Notes under the pieces: generated by a model | The model's database searches: none | Told to the model about the DNA's origin: nothing | What the model saw: the letters and a program-made list of their open reading frames with translations, nothing else | Position numbers and translations under genes: made by a program | Shown: positions 44,401 through 56,846 of the stretch, piece by piece | How positions within the stretch are numbered: the stretch's first letter is position 1 | Layout of the letters: every line of letters starts with the position of its first letter | Source: Oscheius sp. JU75 | Lineage: Eukaryota > Nematoda > Chromadorea > Rhabditida > Rhabditidae | Assembly: GCA_037178855.1 (NCBI GenBank) | Contig: JASJZC010000002.1 | Location: 4,526,001 to 4,590,000, forward strand | Direction of reading: 5' to 3' | DNA length: 64,000 nt

Positions 44401-47400
44401 AAGTTGAATCACACGGTCAAAACACGGGCGTTATTTTCGTGTTCAATCTGAGGTCAAATGAGCTGCCAGAAGAGCCACTCCCGAGTACAGGAGCAAACAT
44501 GTTTTGGGCAAAAAGGGCGTGAACTCGAAAGACATAACACGCGCGGAATATTCAACAAGGAGACTTCTTTCGCAGCTCATCGTCCATCTTGTTTCCTCAC
44601 TTTCATGTGCTTCTCCCCATCTCTTCTCGGGGATGGTATAGACTCATCTCTTCAAGGTTCGAGAGCAAACAGTTTGAACCCGGAATCCAGTGAGCTCATC
44701 ATGAATGCTTTGTCTTTGAGCCAAGTCAAAATGACGCTACGCTATTGTAAAAAGGCATGCGAGATGATACCTGTTGCTTTCGTATCTGGGAAATGCTAGA
44801 CTGGTACAGGTGATTTCAAGTTCCCTATCGATATGACAGTCGAGATACTGGTATACGTGCCTTATTAGTCCAGCTGTACGCGTTCAAAAGACCGAAAACC
44901 GCTTGACGTTTCACAATTCGAAGAGAAAATTGGAATCAGGATAGGTAAGATAGATAACTTCTCGTTGTAACAAAGAGAGACGGCACCTTCTAGTGTTACT
45001 CTCCGAAGAGGGAGGAAAAAATGACAAGCGTGTGAGTGGCGCTCTCCCTCTGTACAAAACATTCCCTATACAAAGAGACTCAATAATAGAGCACTGCCAA
45101 ACACCAATTTAGCTTTCTGTTTACAGCTCACGGCTCTACCTGTGGTATCTCTGAATCCAAGCAGGCCTGGATGCATTTGTTGGCCTTCGAGTCGAGTCCG
45201 AAAACCTTGGCAAACTTTTTCTTGAACAGAGCCGCGTAGATGAGATTGTCCGCATGGCCAGATTCTTCTACCATTTCTGCGAGTCAACTATTAGAAGGAA
45301 GTCGAGGAGAAAAAGAGGGAGAAAGAGAGGCAGAGGTTACAACTGACGTAGAATATAATTGAGCTTATATTTCAGCTCAAGAGGGTTCAATGAACCGGGA
45401 GGGCTATGTATGCTCATCGTGCTGCAGTTTTTCATTAAACCATCCCCGGGGTTGTGGTGTGTGGCAGAAGGGGTGAGAGAAAGAGGAACTACACTTTCGA
45501 GGACGTTTCAAGTGTGAGTAGAGGAGATTCGTTAGAGTGAGCATCAGAACGCTCGGATTACTTCGAGGGGATACGCCTACTCTTAGGATTCGATTAGTAG
45601 AAGGATCCTCTTTCTTTGAGCTACAAACAATTGCCTTGCTTTCTTCTCTATTAGGTGGCAATCAAGGTTCAGACGCTTGTCAACAGGATATCCAGGAGTC
45701 GAGGTAGTAGTGGCACACTCAACAACATCTCTTCAGAACCCTCCTGAGGAGGAATCCCTAATGAATCAGTAATCGGGGAAGGGGCAGCTAAGAACTATTC
45801 AAAGAAAACGACTAGATCTAACTTAGAAGTCTGTTGACAGCTAACTTGTATCGTCTGACAAATTTCTAGTTGCCCAATCACAAGTTTCTTACCAAAGGAT
45901 AGAAGAAAGCCATGTGGCTTGAGCCCTGACACCAGGCAATAAAATCAAGTGGAAAAAAACTTGGACCAGGGTATAATTTAGGAGGAGCGAAGGCTAAAAG
46001 GAAGCAAAGGTGACTCGCATAGATTATCAGATCTATTAGGCTAATAGCTTTTTTTGAGCCCATTCGCAAATCGCGCTCTCTACAATCCGAAAACATTGTT
46101 GGTTCAGAATCAGAGATCCTCCAAAACATTCTTAATTTGATTTTGTCGCTGGTCAAGATGTTGGGGACGTAGAATGCTTACGTGAAAGGATCCTGGTTGC
46201 CTGGTAGCGGCGTCATGTTCAAAAATGGGCTGGACGTGTGTCCATTGTTTATGTCCAAATATAAACTCGGGTCGAGGAGAGATCGGATTCGCTGCAGAGT
46301 TTTATCAAATGAGAAGCATTTCCTCCTCAATTGAGCTCAGTGAGCAGGGAACCTGTCAGCTCTCGAAAAGACCCTAAAAGTCACGCAATGGCCCCCTAGT
46401 AGCAATTGAATTATAGGCTTTTGAAGAGAGGAGAGAGGTCTCTGATCGGATGAAGACGATCACAGAGGCGGAAGCAGGAAAATGTCGGCTCTACGCTTGA
46501 CGGGAGATTTTTGAAGAGAAGGAAGATCGGACTGGACTCAGAGAAAGTTGTTTTTGGTCGGAGACACCTCTTTTGACCCTCGAATTAATTCATGAGGCTT
46601 CCCAAAATGGCACAAACAACACTGGAGGCAGTCTGCCTGCCCTAGCTAATAACCTGAAGGCTCTCACGTCATCCGATGATGTTGTGGCTTCTTTTGAAAC
46701 TACTGTGCACACGGGACAACATGGAGATCTTTGCAAAAAGTTGACCTGAACTGTTGTCCACATGGTTAAACCTTGGTCTTCAAGATAATATCCTCCCGTA
46801 CTTTTGTTGAACCAATATCGTCAGCTAATTAAACCCGTTGCGCTTTTAATTGTAAAAGTGGCCAAATCAGAGAGAGTCTGCTCCAAAGAAGACGCATTGA
46901 CGTCGACGTCGATCCTTTGGTCAGATAGGACGAACAAATAAGAACTTGGTTTTGTAGAGATCCGCAGGCTATACATCATCCAAGGTCTTACCTTCTTATC
47001 AACCATCCTACGTCGATGACATCTTCAAGAGCCTACACTGTTCGGATCCCGGTCAATCATGGATTACTGTAAAACGAGAAGGAGAATAAGGTGCGAAAAG
47101 ATACTAAGAGAGTTAGATGAGAGATGAATATGAAGAGGCAATTAGAAGACAGACTAATTGGCATTCCACCTACGGAACTGCCAAGGGACACGCGCGTTTT
47201 TCATACTGTAAGGGGGAACATTGGAAAGGGGGATGTTTTTGAAAGAGGGAGCTCTGATTGAGTTTGGGATGTGACTTTTGGACGAAGCTAAACAGCGCGG
47301 AAGAATCTCTTGCAAACTTTCTGGCTAATTTCTCGGATGGGCTTTCAACAATTCGTCAGAACCCATTGAAACGAGAGAGCCACTTCTCGAGAGCATAGGG

Positions 47401-50400
47401 AAAACTATATGGGAAAAGTATCACCAGATTAAAGGTTTCTCGTGCTCAAGTGCGTGAGAACTTCTGAGATCTGTGTTAAAATTCCAACTTTGCAAACTTT
47501 TCCATTCGAAACGCGCCTAGTGACCCCATTGTTTCTATTTCTAAGTTCACGACCTCTCAGACATTGCTTTCTCCGGAAAGGAAATGAAGCGGCGCGTTTA
47601 ATTCGACTGATAAGTTTGGAGAAAGTGCCGGAGAAAAGGGGAAAAGTTCATCTGGATTAAAGGGGATAAGAGAAGTTATGACGCCTGTAGGTGTGGACTA
47701 GCTCTACCTTTTTCTCGGGAAGGCGGCCTCCCCATATGCCATTTGTTTCTAGCAAATAGGCGGAAAGTCAGTGAGATCTTGGAGCAAGATTAAAAGAATA
47801 ATGGAGTGCAGAATCTCTTTCCGCACGACTTGGTGATCAGAGAGCTCGGAAAAAAATCAGCAACTACCGGGAAGAGACGTCAGAAACGAGATGCAAATGG
47901 ATGAGCGAAGGAGGAGGTGAGTGAGCGGAAGGAGAGGTACGGCGGGGCGCTAATGAGAGCCGATGGCTGGAGAAATGGCTGAGAATTGAGGAGGCAGTCA
48001 GGGGGATTCTCACATCCAGGTTTTTCTTCTCCCTCTGGTCAATCTAATTTGGGGCCGGGATCAGTAGTACACTCTACATGTACTCTACCCTCGGTGGAGA
48101 GGAGATAGACACTCCTTATGGTACTAGTACTGTGAGAAGAAAATCTCTCACCCTTTACCCTGCTCAAAAACTCACAGGAAGATAAGCGAGAGAAACATGA
48201 GAACAGTAGGCACAGCACGTGCATCTAAACTCCTGACCACATCCGGCACACTGTCCCATTAGATGCACTTCACGTAGACTGCTGGCTCTGGATGTCCGAG
48301 AGCCATAGTCCCTCGAGCTTCGATTTGAATGAACAGAAGTGTAGTCTTTTGAAGACCGTGATGAACCACCATAGTCACGGGAAGAACGTGAGGATCCACT
48401 GTCTCGACTGCCATGACGGAGTGTGTCGCGAGAGGAGTTGGTCTCTCTGCTTGTCTGTCGATAGAGAGAAGTCACTAGATCGCTACTACTACGAGGCAGA
48501 CGACGCGTATCCATGACTAAAGTGAACGGGTTGAAGGGAAGAGAGAGAAAGAGAGGTCAAGATGTTGACAGTCAAGGGACATTGGCTACGGAATACACAA
48601 ATGACGAGGTGTCGGAGATCGGTCGGGCCGGAAGAGTTAACTGGGACGGAAATAGGCCTCTTGATAAAAAGTTTGGTCTCGGAATACACATTTTGTGTCT
48701 TTTTGTGTTGACCTTTCTTGAAAATTCAAAAAGGGTGATCTTTTGGCGTGACCAATGGTGACGCCAACTTGGTCTGATCTTTTCTCCATAATCCAAACTT
48801 TGACATATGGTCACAGTAGCATGTCTTCTAATTAAATCGGTCCCTTTTTAGCCTCCAGTTGTGCGTCATTAAAACTATGAGTTGGACCCCATTGGGAGAA
48901 ACAAAAAGCTGTTATAATGTGACTATCCCGCGAAAGAACTCGTGAGAGTGGCTCTGTTTATTGAGGTTTGTCCTCGAGGCTTAGTTTCCCGGGTAATGGA
49001 TGAGAATGGTCGAGAATCCGGAAAGGGCCAAAAGAACTAATCTGAGATGTTCCTCGGAGGGTCAACATAATTGCGGTCTCTAATTGTAGTCCCAAGTGAC
49101 ATACGAGGATTAGGAGGACACAAATCTTTTAGAAGGGTGTGATATCTAGAGATTCCCTCAATCGATGAGAAGAGGAGAGGAAACACGACTTTCCGGATGA
49201 AATGGGAAGTAATTAGCCTTGTCAAAAGCGCATTTCTGAACAGCTGATCAGCTTGAATGATTTAGAAGATGTGCGAGGAGGTAGGACGAGTCTAGTAGGT
49301 CTGAACTTCTCGTCTGCAGGAGGAAGCCAGCCTTTCGGAAGATCTATGAACCCGGGGAGCATCATGAAAGCAGCTGAGAACAGGAACGAATCGACGTGAT
49401 GAAGTCCATAGGAGAACCCATTCGAAACTCATAAAACTACAAGATTGTCGATCCCTAACAACGTCTCTAGATGGCAAGTAAGATAAACTACAAAATGTAT
49501 TGTCTAACTGTACCGTTGGTTTTCAATTTTATGGGAAGCTTGTTCCAAGAAGATAAGAGTTTCTCCACAGTAGGAAATTGACCCATTCTACTTCCACAAC
49601 CCATCCCAAATTCCCCAAAAACCGATAAAGAGCTCACATTGGACACGACGAGTTGCTCTCCACTGTAGGGATCTTCCACGACGCTGGGCAGTCCAAAATC
49701 GTTCTGGTTGCTGGCGAGCATCAGCGGCTGAATAACATTGGATTGCGAGTAGAATACTAGCAAATGTCAAACCGTGTGAGGATTCAGAAGTGTGGCTACA
49801 GCCTTGAGACAAGAGATGACATTGGGAGGTAGATCTTTTCCAGCTAGCATGTCTGCAATCATTCCGCGAGCTTCGGAGACGTTCGAACCCAAAACCTAGA
49901 AAAGGTTTTGTTTTGGAGCCACCGAAACTGATCTCTCACGATCAGCTGTTTCCGTCCGAGAAAGGTTGAGAACGGGAAGAGACAAGAGTAAACGGTTCGC
50001 AAATCAACTAGAGCTTCGGGGAGAGATTGACCGCTGATTGGCGCGGAAATGTTCATCAATCAACAATGGCGGGAAAAACAATTGGGTCCCCGCGACTGAC
50101 CGGAACCCTCGGTCTCGTTCAAGCCTGCAGTCTCTCGCAAATGGTTGTCTTTGAAAGTTGGACTCAGTTTAGAACTACGGGGTTTACACGCACTCAAATT
50201 TTGTTTCGCAATTTAATGTCTTTCTCAAATGTTCACTCGTTGAAAGGGGTGCAGGATTTTGTCTGATAGTCTTGCAAACATTGGTCAGTTCCGAGAACAT
50301 GGGAAAGTCAGAGTGGTATGCTAATATGAAAAGGTTGTTCTTCTGTACAAGAAACAGGAAAACAGAAGATAAGTCGTTTGCAGATGCGCGCCAGAAAGTC

Positions 50401-53400
50401 AGAAACTACAGTTCGGCCGGAAGTCGTAGCTTTTGGGGAAGAGCGGCCCGTGTGAAAATGTCACGCCCAGTTGAAGTCGCGACGCCGAGGATAGGTTTTG
50501 ATCTTTCTCCAACAGAGATCATGACGTACCAGTGGAGCTTTCGGTAGACAGAGTCCATTGGCTGGCAGACTCGTCCTCCTCTGTCTCATGGCTTCGTGGA
50601 AAGTCTTCTGCATGTGCCCGTCCGAGAGTCCCGACCGTCCTGCGGACAAGGCCGGCGGAGGTGGATGATGCAAACCTAAAAGTTTCCCATTAGTTCATTG
50701 TGATGTGAACCAAATAGTTCCAGACAGTTTCTACGAAATGAACATAAATCAAAGGACTGTACTTCCCGGTTACAGGGGTCGACATGATCTTCGTGCATGG
50801 GAGCGAAGGGGGAAGATAGAGCCAATCAATCAGAAGAAAATGGCTCAAAGCAAGGGAAAAGGGCCACGAGGCGAAAAAGATTGAAAGAGATAATCAATGT
50901 CGGGACCAGAGAGCGAGGAGGCTGATCGGTCATGGAACACAGACATCAATCATTTTAGGAGGAAGGAGAGAGGGAGGAGGTACATTAGACGCTTGACTGA
51001 CTGTCTCTCGGTCTTTCTCAAAACAAAATCGCCGAGGAATTTCGGTAGATGGGCGTAAAGGAGAGAAGGCGACTGACCGGAAGTCACACCAATACAAACC
51101 CATAGAAACCTTTGAAATTCATGCGGCTCGAAACTTCATCTACCTGAGAAACAATAGATGTACTGATTTTCAGACTCCAAATCAAAGAGTCGAAAAAAGG
51201 TTTATCGATAGCTTCAAAACTGTTGCACTTTATGCATAAACTGGCAGTCAAACAAGGTGGATGCGCTTTGGTCAGCATGCAAATGTATTTCAGCAGTCGC
51301 TGGTCGTTTGATTTCTCACTGCTAACCCGATAATGTGATCCTTTGACACTCAAAAAAAGGGCGAGAGAAGGAAGAGTGCCGGCCAATTTGTGTGTTGCGA
51401 AGAAAAAAGTCTCAAAGATCAGTTGGAGATGACCCTCTCCGAATTCAGCGCGTTTCGCATAAGCAGCTGGCGCTTTTTGCCAATTTCCAAAAAGAACTCA
51501 CATTGAATGATGTCGCCCACAAGCTCGAGACACATCGACTCGACAGTAGTGACTACGTGTTCGTGCATACTTTATAGGAAGGGTCACCGCCGTGGGTGTA
51601 CCACCTCTGATTCAGCAACTTTGGAGAGAGAGGATTACAGGAAAAAACACGTTTTCAAAGATCGTGATCAATGGAAGAGGAGGTTTGTAAACTGGCCGAG
51701 GCTCTACCTGGAGATAATAAACGCGTCACCACCTGAGAGCAGCTGACTTCTTTTGCTACACATGCACCATGGAGAAATATTGTGGTAAGTGGGTTCAAGG
51801 ATCTCTCGGGAGCAAAATTTATACGTTTGAATGAGATAGGTTATGTGTGGTTAGAATGAATTTGACTATATGTTCTAGTGAGGTATTTGGAAAGAAACTG
51901 TCTGGATGACAAGACTCAAGGGTCAAGACTCAAGAGACATTAGTCTAGACTGCAAGGGATAGTTATGAGTTTTCAGGGCCCGCCCCGATATGTCATAGGT
52001 TATGGGAGACAGTTTGTAATGTCTAGAAGAAGATAAGAGTTCTCAAAAGAGCATCTTCCGTGAGAAACAGGGTGCGAACTTCTGTTTTATTAATTCCGCT
52101 ACACGCTTCGTTACCAGTGAAAAAAGTAAGATTTCAATCGGAAATAGAGTACCTTCTTTGAAGATGGAGGGGTCGATTGTTTATGCTAGTAAGTGAAACA
52201 AAGAGCAGTAGCTCGAGTTCATAAACATCAAAAAATTGGACCAGGCGGGATTTTTAGTCCAATTTCGGCGGGCAGGCCAATTGGATCGGGAGCAATTACT
52301 CTATGCCAATATAAGTGCAAATTTTTAGAAGAAGAGGAGCGGATGTAAATGAGTCTATTTGTCATGGACGCCTACCTCTACGAAAGATGGAAAGACGAAA
52401 GAATTGGGCCAAGTAAGGGGAGACAGAGACTAATCCTCGGGAGGCGTCGTTACAAGAGACATTGGACAATTGGGCAAACACACCTTGGGAGGGAAAACAA
52501 TCGAATAAGGACTGACCTTTTTCTGGACGATGGTTAGGAGAGGATGAGGGGCTGTGATGACCGTCGCGACTGCTTCGACGTCGCATCTCTGCCTGAAAAC
52601 GGAATTCTTCGGTTGAAGTGAGAGAATGGGCAAACTCTTCGATAGGCTACTGGAACGGAGAAGGTAGAACAGGCGATAAGTGTTTCTTTTGAAGCAATTA
52701 CAGAAATGTAATGATTTGGATAGGATGGATAATGCTTGACAGGAAATGGCAAGACGAGCCAAAATTCACTGTGTCTAAAACAGTGGGTATTGAATATTCG
52801 ACAGTCTGTTCTCTTTGTGAGTAGTAGAGCTCGCAAACTGTCAGAGAAGTCTACTGGTCCCTCATAATACACAAGTGTTACCTAAAGATCGACCCAAAAG
52901 CTGAAAAAGTGAAAGAAGCTGGACAAACACGGAACAACAGCTCCTACCTTTACAATCTGCAAGAGGTTTGCGACACAAGTCAACTCTAATCTGGGATAAC
53001 ACTTGACAATGTTTGTGGCCGTTTCTGTCAAGTGTTATCCTAGTTTAGGATTGGCAAGACAAGTCAGAACAATTCAAGACAGTGAGTCACTTCACCAGGA
53101 GCGTAAAAGCCTGGTTGCCAGTGAGAGAGGGTCATAAGAGTTAAATCGGTGGCAGTGTTGGGCCAGCATATACCGAGAGAACTAGGCTCGTGTCCCGAGG
53201 GAGGAGTTTGTGTCATCCGAGAGGATGGCAATCATGACCTCTGTCACAGCCATTTGTTGGCATCGGGTAGAAAATGCCTGGGAACAGAGCGAGGAAGAGA
53301 GAGTAACACGGCTGGCTGGGCTCAGAACAATTAGTCCATTTGCAAGGCTGGACAACGTAAACTTTGCAGTGTTTAGTGTTTACGAGGTGGTCTCTAGTCT

Positions 53401-53622
53401 AATTGGGTTGGCAACAAGTGACTTATTAGATCCTCTTCAATCGTCACAAGGTTTGGGTTATAAAAAGGCAATGTTTCGGAAAAACGTTGTTACTGTGTAT
53501 AACTCACAGACAGTCTCGGAGACCGATCCCTCATGGTGATGGGTCGCGGTCCGCCAGCAGCTCCATGCAGCTCCGACTCGGAGCGATAGAAGATCGGACG
53601 ACTAGGTGACGGCAGTTTGTTT
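35493..53622 (-). CDS. pde-3: PDE3-type cyclic nucleotide phosphodiesterase (long gene)
   Basis: A chain of exons with matching phases: 53508-53622, 52517-52592, 50530-50675, 49773-49895, 49638-49727, 46182-46291, about 45136-45275, 44004-44050, 43771-43871, 41864-42007, 41735-41799, 41571-41634, 41408-41534, 41231-41381, 40782-41157, 40389-40740, 40238-40349, 40106-40197, 36085-36217, 35610-35674, 35493-35576. The catalytic domain has YHNRLHAADVLHGCYYLT (metal site), AAMHDYDHPGRTNAF, LYNDRSVLENHHAA, ADINSPCK and KLQDSFIAHVVSPL with the invariant Gln. The segment MVADWNLPIFDM before it and AGLLP after it match PDE3. Upstream parts show basic Ser sites (RRRSS, RRTSLP) and the PDE3-like helix EARGMIADMLAGKDLPPNVI. 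It hydrolyses cAMP/cGMP. Exons before 53622, including any N-terminal membrane region, were not found. Exon assignment around 45.2 kb is the least certain, since another frame there also looks coding. Confidence 0.85.
35700..35880. repeat. MITE-like palindromic element, copy 1
   Basis: A central imperfect hairpin (AGGATAATACTTGACA ... TGCCAAGTATTGTCCC, 35741-35792) with flanks that also match the element at 52960-53115, including 'gaacaattcaa' and 'gagcgtaa'. It lies in a PDE3 intron. Confidence 0.6.
37905..38009 (-). ncRNA. Spliced-leader RNA gene, copy 4 (solitary unit)
   Basis: Leader exon 37988-38009, identical to that of copy 1 (C at position 11), with the same GT donor. A 3-nt deletion in the loop of the second hairpin makes it 105 nt. 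Sm-like site and 3' hairpin are intact, with one base change in the 3' hairpin region. It lies about 19 kb from the array, inside a PDE3 intron and on the same strand as PDE3. Confidence 0.85.
38060..38072 (-). promoter_or_regulatory. PSE-like block, SL RNA copy 4
   Basis: The 13-base block of the array copies is conserved here at the same distance before the leader start, although the surrounding spacer differs at several positions. Confidence 0.55.
38148..38266 (+). rRNA. 5S ribosomal RNA, copy 4 (solitary unit)
   Basis: 119 nt, identical by eye to the array copies, with a shorter T-run after it. The downstream spacer, about 38267-38660, is homologous to the array spacer but lacks the duplicated 5S 3' end. 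Confidence 0.95.
42008..43770 (-). other. PDE3 intron, no other feature
   Basis: No coding exon or RNA gene was recognised in this intron; open frames on both strands lack family resemblance. Confidence 0.4.
48176..48516 (-). CDS. Ser/Arg/Asp-rich exon with Cys cluster: alternative PDE3 first exon (candidate)
   Basis: On the - strand an exon starts after a cactttag acceptor with TC-ATG and reads MDTRRLPRSSSDLVTSLYRQ, a low-complexity SRDYG-type stretch (SSRSSRDYGGSSRSSKDY), then CAGCGQEFRCTCCAYCSHV with paired cysteines, and ends in phase 0 at a GTGAGT donor. The phase-0 end joins correctly to the next PDE3 exon (46182-46291). Its 5' end (two bases before ATG) does not match the phase of the preceding PDE3 exon (49638-49727). 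So it may be an alternative trans-spliced start of a shorter PDE3 isoform, and the long isoform would skip it. An independent small gene is also possible. Confidence 0.55.
52960..53115. repeat. MITE-like palindromic element, copy 2
   Basis: Contains an almost perfect hairpin (GGATAACACTTGACA ... TGTCAAGTGTTATCC, 52996-53042) and flanks matching 35700-35880. It lies in the PDE3 intron before the RRRSS exon. Confidence 0.65.
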
Positions 53623-54962
53623 CTGCAAGAAGTGGCTTGAGACACGAGATGAAAAGAGCGTGCAAAAACAGCGTCTGTCAGATGACCACTTCCGACTATT
53701 GTAAGTCGCGGTGGCCAATCAACAAAAGTGGAAGAAGAACTAGTCTTGTGTGGCCAAAACAGCCCGTCTCGTTTACAACTTTTCCCACAGACCGTGAAAA
53801 GAAGAAGAAAACTACGCTCTCGCGCGGGGTCAGGTTTCCGGTCATTCGTCACTCGACGATTATTCTCAATTCGTGACGCAAAAAGCACAAAAGGAAACGT
53901 TTGAGGAGCAGAGAGGGATTGACATGATAATTTGGGCTCATGAGCAGGAACCTGAATCGGAGAGAGAGAGCAGACTCTGGCTAGGATTCAGAAGACTATT
54001 TCGGTCCTTGATCTTTCGAAAGTTACAGCCAGATGCTGATCCCCACACACTAGGCATAAAACGGGCAAAGGTGGGAACCTAGACAAAGACGAGACTGGAT
54101 GTAGGTTCCAAAGAGAAATCTCCGAGGTGTTAAAACAGAGAAGCGGGAAAACTGATCCTTTCTATCTTCAGCTTTACTAATGAGACGATCAATTCGTTTC
54201 TGATGAAGGAAATTTGCCCTTATCTATCAGACCAAAAGCTATGAGAAAATAGAGAAAATCTAGCGACTACGTCACGGATAACTAACGTAAGTCATTGGAC
54301 AAGAACGAGACCAATACTATTCCTTGGTCTGAATGGGTCAGGACACAGATGGCACACAATGGAAGGGGAGTCAGGAGAATAAGGCAAATATTCAGTTCAG
54401 TCAATAGGCGAAAAACTCATAATGGACTCGAACTACGTTAGTTCCCGGAGAATACGGAGAGCTACTATAGCGGTCAGAGAAAGGGTTTTGTAGCAGTTCA
54501 CATTTTCCATGAAAGACGACCGTTTTGTAGAACTTCGTTATGCTAGATGATGACATTTTGTGTCAGAGAAATGAGCAGTAGATATGAGTAGGAGGACCGG
54601 CATTCTGAGAAGACTGTAAAGTCACGAGAGGAACCCATCCAGATGGAATGGCGAGAGTTAAAAAGGCTCATTGAGCTGGCTATTAGATGTAAGCTACTGC
54701 CCGTCGGGTGACTTAGTTCTCTTTGGAGATTTATGAACAGGGGGAACCAGATAAGGAGGACGAGTATAACAGCTTGCACATGTTTGATCCACTGCAGCTG
54801 GCCTCCCACCCCCGGAACGGTGACGTTTCACGACACCACATGGTCCTCATTACGTCACATTTCGAAAGTAGAGAAACTCAATACTTGTGATGCAAAAAGC
54901 AAAATGCTCAGATTTAATGTTCTTCACGGGACACTCTGATAATGTAGGTAAAGAGTCTTCAT

Positions 54963-55034
54963 AGCAATTGGGATCGAACCCTTGGCCTCTCGCGTGCTAA
55001 CCGGACCACTTGCCACTGCGCCATTGTCGATCAA
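54963..55034 (-). repeat. tRNA-like (SINE-type) sequence 1
   Basis: On the - strand an A-box-like TGGCGCAGTGG and a B box GGTTCGATCCC lie at tRNA-like spacing. The 5' and 3' sevenmers that would form an acceptor stem do not pair, so a functional tRNA is unlikely; a tRNA-derived SINE or relic fits better. Confidence 0.5.
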
Positions 55035-55185
55035 GGCTGCGCTCTCTTGCTAAAGGATTGTAGACAAACCATCTTGGAGGGAAAGTTCCAAAAGGAGATT
55101 ATGCGGCAAAGGAAAAGAAATAAAAAGCTCAGAGAACTGGTTGACTTCACGACGCTTGTTCAGTGAGAGAGTTCTTTTCTCATCA

Positions 55186-55262
55186 TTGCCAAGGTATCGA
55201 ACCTGGGAGGCGAAAGTGTCAAGTGAGACACTTGGCACTGAGCCATGCGACAGTGCCGCGGA
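55186..55262 (-). repeat. tRNA-like (SINE-type) sequence 2
   Basis: On the - strand ATGGCTCAGTGCCAAGTG (A-box-like) and GGTTCGATACC (B box) occur, again without a paired acceptor stem. It shares the ATGGC-CAGTG-CAAGTG start with the sequence 200 bp away, suggesting one family. Confidence 0.45.
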
Positions 55263-56846
55263 GAATAAGAGGCGTTGTCTCATAGAGGGAATTAGCCGGT
55301 TCTAACAGTCTTTGCATGGATCAGCGCAGTTTCAAAACATGTAAAAAGAGAACTGAAGTTCGAGGAAACACTCGAAAGAAAGAGGCTTAGAAAAAGCAAT
55401 AAGGCGTTGTCTGCCATCGAAGAGAGAACTCAAAAAGCAGCCAAGCAACACCTGTCCCTCCGGCTTAATCACATTACCTCGGATGTTTGCCCACAAAGTT
55501 TTTTCAAGCTACTGCTACCAAATAACTCTAGAAAATATCCGGAGCGTACAGAGGGTAATATTTACGATCCCTAAGCATCAAGAGATGGATGTGGTTTTCA
55601 TGGTAAGGTCAGATGACAAGAGTGTATCAATTATGGAGGACCAAATCCCTAACACGAAGTCGGTAATCGGGGGATATGGACTGTTTTGATATCAAACAGC
55701 TCATAGGATTGCTGACAGTCCGATGCCTAAAATATCCTTTCGAAGATTTCGTGATGATGGAGTCATGATCGAATGATGTCAAGATGGATACGGCTCTATT
55801 TATAGATTGACTGTGTTCGAAAAAAAGGAAGGGGAGAGTACTATTCAATGACATGCTTGTCTTCTCCGCAAACTATCATTGTGCCCCTTGTGACTCTTGT
55901 TCTACAAATGAATATTCTCTCTTCACTATTTTCTCAGTATGTTCAAAGAATCAGTGAATGCCTTCAAAAATACCACCACCTCCAGACCGAAAGAGGACTG
56001 TGTTTGCTTAAAAAAAAAGGAGATGGGCTATTAGGACAACGCGATTATAGATGACTTTTCTAAACAATAGGAGAGAGCTAGACAACTACTAAGCCAACGG
56101 AAGCAAATAAGTTGGAGAAGGGGACAAGCCTCCTCCTTCTCTAGTGCAAAACGTGAAGAAGAGTTGAAAGCTGATACGAGCCGCGCGTGTTTTGAGCCTC
56201 CCAAGGAGTCAGCTGGTCTTTCTGTCACTCTACTAATAACTCTCATCACCAAACTCAAAGATGAAGGAACAAAAAGCAATTTGAGGAAGAGAGGAGGGGT
56301 TGTGCTCCTATTGGAGGCACTTGATCCGCCTCGCGCATGAATAGTAAAGCAGCTGGTAACAACGGCTAGACCCTTCAGATTGTGTTCCGGGAGAGGCGGG
56401 CGGTCCTTTTTGGAGAAGATGCAAAGGGAACATGACCCTCTCGGATTTCAGTCATTCAGGAAAGGAGAGTGATCGAGTGATTGTTATTCCGCTTCCTCGT
56501 TCGGCCAGCTGTTCGTTCGGTCAAAAAACAGACTCGCAATGAGCGCGAGAGCCATTCAGGCGTAAATATATGATTCGTGTTCAATTTTCTCTTAAACGGG
56601 TCCAATTATTGTTCCGAATATATCATCATTGTGGTCAATCAGGATGAGGTCTCATCTCGTGTTTCTCTCCTTGCTTGATTTCCGTCGAGTCCCTACTTGT
56701 TTCAGAAGTTGGAGAAACTGAAGATTATTAGCCTCGAGCTTGTCGGGTTTTTGATCTACTAAAAGCGGTTCTGCAAAAAAAAGAAAACTTTAACGTAGAA
56801 ATCTGACAAAACAAGTGAAACGAAAGACTCGTAGTAATATCTCCTC

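Larger units (their letters stand above)
53623..56846. other. 3.2-kb region upstream of the PDE3 exons found
   Basis: It may contain undetected 5' exons of PDE3. A - strand frame at 54.68-54.81 kb encodes a hydrophobic stretch (VQAVILVLLIWFPLFINL) that could be a membrane segment, but no supported splice chain links it. Two tRNA-like sequences occur at 55.0 and 55.2 kb. The rest shows nothing recognisable. Confidence 0.4.

Noticed and set aside
51084-51386. 100-residue - strand frame as a PDE3 exon
   Set aside because: No PDE3 resemblance, and its splice sites do not connect to neighbouring exons in phase.
54963-55262. Functional tRNA genes
   Set aside because: A and B boxes are present but the 5' and 3' ends do not form an acceptor stem and no normal anticodon arm is evident.
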